Assembly (NCBI RefSeq): GCF_016862395.1
Contig: NZ_BOMW01000063.1
Span: 1-64,000, forward strand
DNA from: Actinoplanes siamensis
Lineage (GTDB): Bacteria; Actinomycetota; Actinomycetes; Mycobacteriales; Micromonosporaceae
Reading direction: 5' to 3'
Length of the DNA stretch: 64,000 nt
Shown here: positions 24,911 through 32,268 of the stretch, one piece after another
Position numbering within the stretch: position 1 is the first letter of the stretch
Layout: each line of letters starts with the position of its first letter
The notes under the pieces: generated by a model
Told to the model about the DNA's origin: nothing
The model's database searches: none
What the model saw: the letters and a program-made list of their open reading frames with translations, nothing else
Translations under genes and position numbers: made by a program

Positions 24911-25711
24911 ATGCACCCCCTGCCCTCCCGGATGCGCGCCGCGCTCACCGCGGGCCGGTCGGTCACCGTCTCCGCCGGAGATTCACCCCTTTTCCGGTAC
25001 GGGTACGGAGCCGCCCAGCCGCGTCTGTCCGGTCTGCACACTCTCGCCGGCACGGCGCTGCCCGCCACGATCGACTGGTCCCCGCCGCACGCCGGCCCGG
25101 GCCCGGCCACCCACCTGGCGCTGACCGACCTGTCCGCCGGCCCGGCCACCGCCACTGTCGCGCACCACCTGCGCTGGGCGGCGGTCGACGAGTGGCGCTC
25201 GCTCACCGCGTCCCTGGCCGGCGACGACGTCTGGCTGCTGCTCTTCGAGAACACCGTGACCAACACCTCGGGCCGTCGGCTGCCGCTGGACGGCCCCTCC
25301 CTGTCGCTGCGGGCGGTCACGGCGCCGTCCGCCGCCCGCTCGGAGTGGCAGGCGGCCCACGGCCCCGGCCACACGCTGGTCGTCGTCGACGACGCGGCCA
25401 ACCTCCAGCATCCCCCGCGCTGGGCGGGCCTGAGCCCGGCGCCCTTCGGCGCCGGCGCGCGGCTGCTCCAGCAGGATCAGACAATCGCCTTCCGGTACGC
25501 GGTGATCATCGCTTCCGGTGGCCACTCCCCCGGCGCTCTGGCCGCGCTGGGCCGCGACGCGCTCGGCGGCCCGTTCCCCGGCACCGGCGACCCGGCCCCG
25601 CGCGGTCACGTCTGCCACGGCGAGCACACCCGCCGCGGCCCGATCCACCGGACCCGCACCCGGGTGCTCACCCGCCAGTGCGAGAGCCGAGGCGCCCCGC
25701 CGACCGCCTGA
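24911..25711 (+). CDS. PmoA-like (DUF6807-type) protein, shortened
   Basis: A 266-residue protein with the ordered features of the PmoA/DUF6807 family: SPLFRYGYG near the start, LHTLAGT, VTNTSGRRLPLDGPS in the middle, LVVVDDAANLQHPPRW, then IAFRYAVIIASG. The usual central His-rich segment (HDHxWH) is not found, so it is either divergent or internally deleted. The last about 45 residues are Arg/His-rich and look unrelated. Family members sit in sugar-degradation loci; their reaction is unproven. ATG at 24911 has a very strong AGGAGGAG site. I am fairly sure of the fold family, less of function. Confidence 0.5.
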   Translation: MHPLPSRMRAALTAGRSVTVSAGDSPLFRYGYGAAQPRLSGLHTLAGTALPATIDWSPPHAGPGPATHLALTDLSAGPATATVAHHLRWAAVDEWRSLTASLAGDDVWLLLFENTVTNTSGRRLPLDGPSLSLRAVTAPSAARSEWQAAHGPGHTLVVVDDAANLQHPPRWAGLSPAPFGAGARLLQQDQTIAFRYAVIIASGGHSPGALAALGRDALGGPFPGTGDPAPRGHVCHGEHTRRGPIHRTRTRVLTRQCESRGAPPTA

Positions 25712-25891
25712 CCCGGCCCCGACTGGCTCCGCGGGGCGCCTCGCAGGCTCCGAGACAGCCCGGAGATCCGGCCGGGCGTGCGACCCGCGGCCGGAACCCG
25801 CAGCGGCCACGGCCTCGCGCCGCGGCCGCCACGGGACCGGTGCCCTGGTCGTACACAAGCGAGCTTTCGACTCTGACGACGCGGCAGGCGG

Positions 25892-26071
25892 TTACGGACG
25901 GGTGTCGCCGGCGCCGGTGCGGCGCTGCGCCTCGTTCACCGCCTTGTCGATGTGGACCGTGTACTTGCCGCCGGTCCGCTCGTCGATCTGCTCGCCGACC
26001 TTCTCCAGCGCCTTGTCGACCTGGTCGTCGTGCTTGTCGATCAGTTCCTTCGCCTTGTCCAGGAAACTCAT
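25892..26071 (-). CDS. Small antitoxin-like protein (Rv0909/MT0933 family)
   Basis: A 59-residue charged helical protein beginning MSFLDKAKELIDKHDDQV and continuing KALEKVGEQIDERTGGKY. This DKAKELxxxHxxxVxxxIDKxGxxxDxxTGGKY layout is that of the actinobacterial MT0933/Rv0909-type antitoxins. GAGGGGGAA lies about 10 nt before the ATG. In mycobacteria the partner is an SRPBCC-like toxin (Rv0910) directly downstream; here no toxin gene is adjacent, so it is orphan or has another role. The nearest SRPBCC gene is 16.6 kb away. Confidence 0.75.
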   Translation of the reverse strand: MSFLDKAKELIDKHDDQVDKALEKVGEQIDERTGGKYTVHIDKAVNEAQRRTGAGDTRP

Positions 26072-26259
26072 GCGCACATTCCCCCTCGACTTTCCGACTG
26101 GCAGGAATGCCCCTGCCGGGCACTCCCAAACCCGCACGCCGCGTGGCGACGACGAGACGCCCCGCTCATGGCGTACGCAATAGGAAGGGTGACAGAAACG
26201 CCTGTGACACCGCCCTCTAGCATGTGCGGCGGTTCGGCACGCGGTTGAAACGAGGCGAC

Positions 26260-26952
26260 ATGCGCTGGCTCCGAGGACTCGGTAAACGACGGCCTCAGCA
26301 GGATCCCGCCCGTCAGCAGGAACTCCTGCGGGAGCTCCGGCAGCGGTTCGGGCCGCACGCACCAGGCAAGCTCAGCGACCAGGTGGCGCAGGTTTCCGCG
26401 GTGCTCGAAGGCATCGACGGGATCGCGGTCGCCGCGGCCGTGCTGCGCGAGTTCGCGGATGCCGCCCATGCGGACTTCGCCCGGCAGAGCACGGCGCTCG
26501 GCCTCGCCGCCGACCGGCGCAACTACCGGCAGCTGTGGGAGAGCGCGGGCAAGCGGCTGAAGTCGCCGCTGTTCTCGGCGCCCGGCGGCCTGCACCCCTA
26601 TGTGCAGGTCGCCGCCGCGGTCAACGTCGTGGGTGGACAGGCCGCCACGACTGTGCAGATCGTCGATCCGCTGCCGTTGCTCGCGCACATGTTCGAGATC
26701 CTCGACCTCACGCTCGCCGGCTGGGAGTTCGGACGGGTCCTGGTCGACGTCGACGGCGCGACGCTGGCGGTCAACCTGATCACCGCGGCCACCGCGATCC
26801 GCGGCGAGATGCCCGACCCGCCGCCGCTGCCGCAGCCGGCCCGCACCCAGATGCGCAGCAACAAGAGCGTGAACGTGCTGGACCCGGCGGTGAGCCGGAT
26901 CGTCGGCCAGTGGAACCCGGGCAAGCAGATGCGGGAGTGCCTGCTCGCCTGA
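26260..26952 (+). CDS. Conserved-looking hypothetical protein
   Basis: A 230-residue soluble protein I do not recognise. The N-terminus is basic (MRWLRGLGKRRPQQ), then amphipathic helices (RQQELLRELRQRFGP, AQVSAVLEGIDGIAVAAAVL), a beta-rich centre (VQVAAAVNVVGGQAATTVQI) and a C-terminal HTH-like DPAVSRIVGQWNPGKQM. Third-position GC is strongly biased, supporting real coding. ATG at 26260 follows GAGGCG; an in-frame ATG at 26224 is less likely. The next gene begins 67 nt later on the same strand and may share its transcript. Confidence 0.6.
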   Translation: MRWLRGLGKRRPQQDPARQQELLRELRQRFGPHAPGKLSDQVAQVSAVLEGIDGIAVAAAVLREFADAAHADFARQSTALGLAADRRNYRQLWESAGKRLKSPLFSAPGGLHPYVQVAAAVNVVGGQAATTVQIVDPLPLLAHMFEILDLTLAGWEFGRVLVDVDGATLAVNLITAATAIRGEMPDPPPLPQPARTQMRSNKSVNVLDPAVSRIVGQWNPGKQMRECLLA

Positions 26953-27019
26953 GGCTCAGGATTCCTCAACCGGGGCCGCCGCGCGCCGATGGTCGCGGCA
27001 GTCCACGGAAGGAGGAGTC

Positions 27020-27631
27020 ATGGCGCAGGATGCACCACGGCGCGTACCGACGCGCGCGGACGGCTGGCGTCCCGACGACCCGGTGCTCAACGGCCTGATC
27101 CACAAGAGCATCGAACAGGCGTACCGGCGCACCGCCGAGACCGGCAGCATGACCGCGTTCTTCGGCGGCGGGATCGTGCTGACCGTGCTCGGGGTGATCC
27201 TGGCCGCCGGTACCGACAACCCGACGCTGGCCGCGGGCGTGGTGGTCGTGCTGGCCGCCGGCGGTCTGATGTACGCCGGTCTCAACGCCCCCGAATCGAA
27301 GCTGGACCCGATCCGGATCCTGGACGTGCTGGGCGGCCCGGGCAACCTGCCGGCCGGTTACCTGGTCTACCCGGCGGCGTGGCGCGCCGGCATGCCGGAG
27401 TTCCTGGCGCGGGTCTCGGACCGGCAGCTCGCGGTGGCCGCCCGGCTCTGCCGCGAGCACCCCGGCTCGGTAGCCGACCTGGTCCGCCTGGTGGCGACCG
27501 CGGAGGCGCACGCGCACGAGCACGCCTGGGGCCGCCCGGTCACCGAGGCGGAGGTCCACCGCTTCGCGCAGCGTGCCACGGCCGAGTGGGCCCGGATCGC
27601 CCCGGTGTCGATGAACGCTCAGGCGGGCTGA
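27020..27631 (+). CDS. Hypothetical membrane protein
   Basis: A 203-residue protein with two adjacent membrane segments (about 45-63, MTAFFGGGIVLTVLGVILA; about 69-89, LAAGVVVVLAAGGLMYAGL). A cytosolic domain (about 95-203) follows, with a Glu/His-rich segment (VATAEAHAHEHAWGRPVTEAE). GGAAGGAGGAG gives a strong ribosome site for ATG 27020. Function not recognised. It follows the hypothetical gene at 26.3 kb, with which it may be co-transcribed, and ends at a bidirectional hairpin. Confidence 0.65.
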   Translation: MAQDAPRRVPTRADGWRPDDPVLNGLIHKSIEQAYRRTAETGSMTAFFGGGIVLTVLGVILAAGTDNPTLAAGVVVVLAAGGLMYAGLNAPESKLDPIRILDVLGGPGNLPAGYLVYPAAWRAGMPEFLARVSDRQLAVAARLCREHPGSVADLVRLVATAEAHAHEHAWGRPVTEAEVHRFAQRATAEWARIAPVSMNAQAG

Positions 27632-27632
27632 A

Positions 27633-27671
27633 CCGGACCGGCGGCCGGGAGTCACCCGGGCTCCGGTCCGG
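27633..27671. terminator. Nested hairpin between convergent genes
   Basis: Outer arms CCGGACCGG (27633-27641) and CCGGTCCGG (27663-27671) are perfectly complementary and enclose a second stem CCGGG-agtca-CCCGG. It starts 2 nt past one stop and ends 5 nt before the convergent stop, so it can serve both genes. Confidence 0.75.
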
Positions 27672-27675
27672 GCGG

Positions 27676-28200
27676 TCACCCGAGGATCTGCGGTTCCTCG
27701 GACTTCCACCGGCACTGGTCCGCGGAGACGCCGCTGGGCAGGTAGATCACCCGGAGCTGGAATCCGTAGTCGGCGGGCTGCACGACGAACCACCACGGGC
27801 AGCCCCCGGCGGCCTTCTTGGTCGCCGAGTAGACCAGGTTGCTGCCGCGGAACGGATGCCACCCGGTCCTCTCGGCCAGGCCGGCGTAGAACTCGCGGAC
27901 CTCGTCGGCGGACATGATCCCGGTCAGCGGCCGGCTCACCGCGCCCATGGGCGACGGCGCGCCGCACTCGATGTCGTCGTCGTCCACCTCGCCGAACCGG
28001 TCCGGCCGGGGGAACTGCTGCAGGATCGGCTCGGCGCGGATGTCGCGCAGCGTCTCGGCGACGGTGTGGCAGGCGCCGATCGCCTCCGGCCCGGACTTCT
28101 CCTTCTCCGGGAAGTACCGTGCGCCGACCACCCCGAACACCACCAGGCCGGTGACCAGCACCGGCCCGATCGCGGCCGTCATCCACCTGGGCACGCTCAC
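27676..28200 (-). CDS. Hypothetical membrane-anchored protein
   Basis: A 174-residue protein with one N-terminal membrane segment (about 8-26, AAIGPVLVTGLVVFGVVGA) and an exported-type domain with three cysteines that may form disulfides (GACHTVAE, DIECGAPS, SADQCRWKS, with GGCPWWF as a fourth). GTG at 28200 is chosen because GGGGAGAG lies about 5 nt upstream; an ATG 30 nt further out is possible. I do not recognise the family. It is convergent with the previous gene. Confidence 0.55.
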   Translation of the reverse strand: MSVPRWMTAAIGPVLVTGLVVFGVVGARYFPEKEKSGPEAIGACHTVAETLRDIRAEPILQQFPRPDRFGEVDDDDIECGAPSPMGAVSRPLTGIMSADEVREFYAGLAERTGWHPFRGSNLVYSATKKAAGGCPWWFVVQPADYGFQLRVIYLPSGVSADQCRWKSEEPQILG

Positions 28201-28246
28201 TCGGCTCTCCCCGTCGCCCTCGCACAGCAAAGGCCGTGATCATAGG

Positions 28247-28380
28247 TCACCGGGACGGGCCGGCGGACCGGTGCGGGCCGAGTCCGGCGACCGAGTCGAC
28301 CACCGAGGCGGTGGCGCCGCTGGCGAACTGGACGAGGGCCATCGAGACGTCCTCCGTCCCGACGATGGCCGCCCGGCATC
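28247..28380 (-). pseudogene. Possible Gfo/Idh/MocA dehydrogenase fragment
   Basis: A minus-strand frame reads AAIVGTEDVSMALVQFASGA then TASVVDSVAG before a stop at 28247. The EDVxxALVxFASGAxxSV pattern is typical of the C-terminal sheet of Gfo/Idh/MocA oxidoreductases. There is no start and nothing else of the gene. Beside a sugar-acid dehydratase, such a fragment could be debris of an older sugar-catabolic operon. The match is short, hence low confidence. Confidence 0.33.
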
Positions 28381-28494
28381 TCATGCGGCATCGACGTCCA
28401 GGCCGCCCTGCGCGCCGCCGGCCTGGTCCCGGGCCGCGGCGCGGACCTGACGCCAGCGCTCGACGGACGCCCCGAAGGCATGCCAGGATGTCGA

Positions 28495-28508
28495 TGCAAA
28501 CGTTTCCA
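28495..28508. promoter_or_regulatory. LacI-type operator upstream of uxaA-like gene
   Basis: TGCAAACGTTTCCA has a palindromic AAACGTTT core with the central CG of LacI/GalR sites, 26 bp before the start codon. The LacI-family gene convergent with the dehydratase is the obvious candidate regulator. Confidence 0.5.
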
Positions 28509-28533
28509 CAATTTCCAGCGAACGGTAGGCCCC

Positions 28534-30063
28534 ATGGCTGAACTGCGGGAAGTGGCGCTGCTGCTGCGCGACCGCGACGACGTCGCGGTCGCCACCCGGA
28601 AGCTCGCCGGGGGGCTGACGCTGCGGCACGCCGGCGGCGAGCTGACGGTCGCCGCGCCGGTGCCGAGCGGGCACAAGATCGCGGTGCGGGATCTCCCCGC
28701 CGGGGCGCAGATCCACAAGTACGGTCAGGTCATCGGCCGTGCCACCGCCCCGATCCGGGCCGGCGAGCACGTCCACGCGCACAACCTCGGCATGGACGCC
28801 GTCGAGCAGGACTACGAGTTCGGCACCGGCCTGGTCCCCATCGTGCCGGCCACCGGGCTCCGTACGTTCCAGGGCTTCCGGCGCGCCAACGGCACGGCCG
28901 GCACCCGCAACTACGTCGGCATCGTCACCTCGGTCAACTGCTCCGCCTCGACCGCGCGGATGATCGCCGACCAGTTCCGCGGCCCGATCATGGACGCGTA
29001 TCCGCAGGTGGACGGCGTGGTGGCGCTCGCCCACGACTCGGGCTGCGGGATGGTGCCGGCCAGCGAGGGCGGTCGGATCCTGCGGCGCACGCTGCGGGGA
29101 TACGCCACCCACCCGAACATCGGTGGCCTGATCGTTCTCGGTCTGGGCTGTGAGATGCTGGGCGTCGAGACGCTGCTGGCGGACCTGGACGCGCCGGCCG
29201 ACACGCTGATCGAGCGGATGACCATCCAGGAGACGGGCGGCATCCGCGCCACGGTCCGGGCCGGTTCCGCGGTCGTCCGCTCCATGCTGGAGCGGCTGAA
29301 CGAGCGCCGCCGCACCACGCTCCCCGCGTCCGCGCTGGTTCTCGGACTCAACTGCGGTGGCTCCGACGGCTATTCCGGGATCACCGCGAACCCGGCGCTC
29401 GGCCACGCCTCGGACCTGCTGGTAGCGCAGGGCGCGACGAGCGTGCTGGCGGAGACGCCGGAGGTGTTCGGCGCGGAACATCTGCTCACCCGCCGGGCCG
29501 TCAGCAGGGAGGTCGGCCAGCGGCTGCTGGATCGGATCGCCTGGTGGCACGAGTACGTCGAGGCCGGCGGCGGCACCCTGGACAACAACCCGTCGCCGGG
29601 CAACAAGGCCGGCGGGCTCACCACGATCCTGGAGAAGTCCCTGGGCGCGGTGGCCAAGGGCGGCGCGGCGCCGCTCTCCGCGGTCTACGAGTACGCCGAG
29701 CGGATCACCGAGCCGGGTTTCGCCTTCATGGACACCCCCGGCTACGACCCGGTGTCGGTGACCGGTCTGGTCGCGGGCGGCGCCACCGTGGTCTGCTTCA
29801 CCACCGGCCGCGGCTCGGTCCTCGGCGGCAAACCCACCCCGGTCATCAAGATCGCCACCAACTCGGAGGTCTTTCAGCGCATGCGCGACGACATGGACCT
29901 CGACACCGGTGGCATCGTCACCGGCGCCACGACGATCGAGGCCGCCGGCAACGAGATCTTCGAGACCATCCTCGCGGTCGCCTCCGGCGAGCTCACCGCC
30001 AGCGAGGACCTCGACCTGGGCCGCGACGAGTTCGTCCCCTGGCAGCTGGGCGCGGTCACCTGA
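28534..30063 (+). CDS. UxaA-family altronate/galactarate-type dehydratase
   Basis: A 509-residue sugar-acid dehydratase. A small SAF domain (about 15-100: VPSGHKIAVRDLPAGAQI, IRAGEHVHAHNL) precedes the large UxaA/GarD catalytic domain. The latter carries RANGTAGTRNYVGIVTSVNC, AHDSGCGM, LGLGCEMLGVE, LGLNCGGSDGYSG and DNNPSPGNKAGGLTTI, with the conserved cysteines and Asn/Gly loops of the iron-dependent family. It would remove water from D-altronate, D-galactarate or a related aldonate/aldarate; the substrate cannot be decided. ATG at 28534 was chosen by domain start. A LacI-type site precedes it and a LacI regulator lies convergent downstream. Confidence 0.9.
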   Translation: MAELREVALLLRDRDDVAVATRKLAGGLTLRHAGGELTVAAPVPSGHKIAVRDLPAGAQIHKYGQVIGRATAPIRAGEHVHAHNLGMDAVEQDYEFGTGLVPIVPATGLRTFQGFRRANGTAGTRNYVGIVTSVNCSASTARMIADQFRGPIMDAYPQVDGVVALAHDSGCGMVPASEGGRILRRTLRGYATHPNIGGLIVLGLGCEMLGVETLLADLDAPADTLIERMTIQETGGIRATVRAGSAVVRSMLERLNERRRTTLPASALVLGLNCGGSDGYSGITANPALGHASDLLVAQGATSVLAETPEVFGAEHLLTRRAVSREVGQRLLDRIAWWHEYVEAGGGTLDNNPSPGNKAGGLTTILEKSLGAVAKGGAAPLSAVYEYAERITEPGFAFMDTPGYDPVSVTGLVAGGATVVCFTTGRGSVLGGKPTPVIKIATNSEVFQRMRDDMDLDTGGIVTGATTIEAAGNEIFETILAVASGELTASEDLDLGRDEFVPWQLGAVT

Positions 30064-30246
30064 GCAGCACCACGCACCCGCGGCGCGCCCTCGCCACCGT
30101 CACGCCCCCACCATCCGCCGCCGGCCGTCCGGAGTCCACGACACACCCCTGACGCCGAGCCAGGATCGTCCCGCCGGTCCCCGGAGGCCCCTGGAACCCC
30201 GCAGCACCGCTCCGGGATCTCCCCACCCACTCGAACTCCGCACTCC

Positions 30247-31236
30247 CTACCGCTCGCGTGTGGACAACGGCGCCACCCCGGAGGAGGCGCGCACCACCAG
30301 GGTGGTGGGCAGCGTCATCTCGCCACCGGCCACGCCGGTGCGGCCCAGCAGCAGGTCCAGGCCGACCGCCCCGGCCCGGTCCTTGGGCACCGACACGCTG
30401 GTCAGCGGCGGATGGCTCATCGCGGCCAGGCTCACGTCGTCGAACCCGACCACGCTGATCCGCTCCGGAACCGCCGCTCCGCGCGCCGCCAGCCGGTGCA
30501 GCAGGCCCAGCGCGACCAGGTCGTTGTAGGCGAGCACCGCGGTCGCCGGGCCGGCCAGCACCAGGTCCCCGGCGAGCAGGCCGCCCTCGAACGTCGGCGC
30601 CACCGACCCGAGCCGCAGGATCTCCAGCTCGGCGTCGTCGTCGAACGCGGCGAGCGCGGTCACCCGGCGGCGCGCGGCCCACGAGTCCTCGGGGCCGTGG
30701 ACGTACGCGATCCGGCGGTGCCCCAGCGCCCGCAGGTGCCGCACCGCCTGCCGGATCCCGCTGGCGACGTCGGCGACCACCGACGACATCCCGGGCACCT
30801 GCCGGTGCAGCAGGACGGTGGTCGCCGGGTCGGCTGCCGCGAGCAGGTCGGCGTCGGCCGAGCGGGGCGAGCAGAGCAGCAGGCCGTCGGTGTTACGGCC
30901 GAGCGCCGCGACGGCTTCGAGCTCGGCCACCGGGTCCTCGTCGGTGTCCGCGACGAAGACGCCGTGGTCGACGGTCCGGGCCCGGGCGCTCACCCCTTTC
31001 GCGACGTCCGCGAAGAACGGATTCCGCAGATCCGGGACGATCAACCCGAGATTTGCGGTACGGCCGGTGATCAGTCCCCGGGCGGCCCGGTTCGGCTGGT
31101 AGTTGAGCCGGGTGGCCGCCTCGATCACGGTCTCCCGGGTGGCCGCGCTGACCGTGCCCCCGGTGAGCGCCCGGGACACGGTCGACACCGAGACGCCGGC
31201 CGCACGCGCGATGTCCTGCACGGTCGTGCGCGCCAC
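30247..31236 (-). CDS. LacI-family transcriptional repressor
   Basis: A 329-residue regulator: HTH at the extreme N-terminus (TTVQDIARAAGVSVSTVSRA), hinge helix (YQPNRAARGL), then a periplasmic-binding-protein-like effector domain (NLGLIVPDLRNPFFADVAKG to SVVGFDDVSLAAMSHPPLTS). GTG at 31236 fits the family start and has GAGGGAT about 4 nt upstream; the frame is open further but codes nothing typical. It is convergent with the UxaA dehydratase, which has a LacI-type site, so it probably represses that gene and responds to a sugar acid. Its own promoter overlaps a TTTACGAAA element. Confidence 0.92.
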   Translation of the reverse strand: MARTTVQDIARAAGVSVSTVSRALTGGTVSAATRETVIEAATRLNYQPNRAARGLITGRTANLGLIVPDLRNPFFADVAKGVSARARTVDHGVFVADTDEDPVAELEAVAALGRNTDGLLLCSPRSADADLLAAADPATTVLLHRQVPGMSSVVADVASGIRQAVRHLRALGHRRIAYVHGPEDSWAARRRVTALAAFDDDAELEILRLGSVAPTFEGGLLAGDLVLAGPATAVLAYNDLVALGLLHRLAARGAAVPERISVVGFDDVSLAAMSHPPLTSVSVPKDRAGAVGLDLLLGRTGVAGGEMTLPTTLVVRASSGVAPLSTRER

Positions 31237-31269
31237 CCTGATCCCTCGTCCCGTTCTCGGCTCGCGCCA

Positions 31270-31299
31270 GCATAACTTTCGTAAACTCACGGTGAGCAA
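31270..31299 (-). promoter_or_regulatory. Promoter of the lacI-family gene
   Basis: On the minus strand TTGCTC (31299-31294) and TTATGC (31275-31270) are 18 bp apart. The spacer contains GTTTACGAAA, an imperfect palindrome that could allow autoregulation. Confidence 0.45.
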
Positions 31300-31343
31300 G
31301 CTCGCCTTCGGCAACTCCGCGATCGCGCGCTGGGACGGCGACG

Positions 31344-31529
31344 GTGCCCATTCATCGGCAGTGCCGGGACGCCGCGGCCGCCGAGGGAGTCGCTGAGCTC
31401 CGTGAGCTCCCGGCCGGCACCGTTCTCTGCGTGCGCACGTCGAAGGAGGCGACAGCCCGCTTGACGGTGAAAAAGATCGACAAGACGCAGCAGAGTGTCA
31501 CGTTCGACGCCACAGTGTGGGGCGAGTAG
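31344..31529 (+). pseudogene. C-terminal remnant of a surface or kinase-type protein
   Basis: The frame carries VAELRELPAGTVLCVRTSKE followed by KIDKTQQSVTFDATVWGE and a stop. A closing beta module LPxGTxLCVRT...VTFDxTVW is known at the C-termini of larger membrane or kinase-like proteins of Micromonosporaceae. The body of such a protein is missing, and the first 15 residues are poor. There is no ribosome site. Most likely this is the tail of a deleted gene; a 61-residue free-standing protein is less likely. Confidence 0.4.
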
Positions 31530-31622
31530 CCTCCCGGGCCGGGAGAACAGGATCGCGGTCGTCATCTCGTGCGGGCACATGGGCGGCGATCCGCGGACCG
31601 TTCCGTTCTATATATTTGCCGC

Positions 31623-32072
31623 ATGACAAATAGTGAGCGCGTCCTGGACGTCCTGATCGTCGACGACGACGACGCCGACACGCTGATGATCGAGGAAGCG
31701 CTCCTGGCCGCCTCCCCGCCGCCCGCGGTGCATCGCGTGTCCGACGGCAGCGAGGCGATCGACTACCTGCGCCGCCGCGGGCGGTACGCCGACGCCGGGC
31801 GACCGGACCTGATCCTGCTCGACCTGAACATGCCGCGGATGAGCGGGCACGAGGTGCTCGCCGAGGTGAAGGGCGACGACACCCTCAAGAGCATCCCGAT
31901 CGTGGTGCTGACCACGTCGAACGCACTGCCCGACATCACCGCGAGCTACACCCGGCACGCGAACGCGTTCGTCACCAAGCCGATGGACCTGGACGGCTTC
32001 GAGGCGGCGGTCGGCAAGATCAAGAAGTTCTACAACGAGGTGGCAGTCCTTCCGGGGGACACAGAAAGGTGA
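31623..32072 (+). CDS. Single-domain response regulator (Rcp1/CheY-like)
   Basis: A 149-residue stand-alone receiver: acidic pocket DDDDAD (about 14-19), phospho-acceptor Asp67 (LILLDLNMPRMSG), switch Thr (VVLTTS) and Lys near 120 (FVTKPMD). The insertion with RRRGRYADAGRPDLIL is typical of the Rcp1 type that accepts phosphate from phytochrome-like or GAF/PAS kinases. It has no output domain. A TATATT at 31611-31616 sits 6 nt before the ATG and there is no ribosome site, so the mRNA is probably leaderless. No kinase is adjacent; the hybrid kinase is 7 kb upstream. Confidence 0.92.
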   Translation: MTNSERVLDVLIVDDDDADTLMIEEALLAASPPPAVHRVSDGSEAIDYLRRRGRYADAGRPDLILLDLNMPRMSGHEVLAEVKGDDTLKSIPIVVLTTSNALPDITASYTRHANAFVTKPMDLDGFEAAVGKIKKFYNEVAVLPGDTER

Positions 32073-32094
32073 AAAGCCTCACTCTGCGTAGCGG

Positions 32095-32113
32095 TTAGGT
32101 GAGCCTTACCATG
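32095..32113. promoter_or_regulatory. IdeR/DtxR-like iron box upstream of fprA
   Basis: TTAGGTGAGCCTTACCATG matches the DtxR/IdeR consensus TTAGGTTAGSCTAACCTAA at 14 of 19 positions, including TTAGGT and the CT-ACC half. It lies between the response regulator and fprA. Iron-dependent control of the reductase is a plausible inference. Confidence 0.5.
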
Positions 32114-32167
32114 GTCTCTAGCTGGGAAAACGGCACTCCGGCGGGATCCGGGGCGATGGGACGAAAC

Positions 32168-32198
32168 TTGATCTGAACCTAGGTTGAAGTTTTACAGT
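32168..32198 (+). promoter_or_regulatory. fprA promoter with 19-bp spacer and internal palindrome
   Basis: TTGATC (32168-32173) and TACAGT (32193-32198) are 19 bp apart, longer than usual. The spacer contains the perfect palindrome AACCTAGGTT (32176-32185). A 19-bp spacer with a dyad inside is the hallmark of MerR/SoxR-type activated promoters, though the dyad is not centred in the spacer. Confidence 0.45.
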
Positions 32199-32268
32199 TC
32201 ACCTTCGCCCGGACGTCGATCTTGGCTGAGCCGGATTCGCAGATACGAGTGAGTGAGGGAACGCGACC

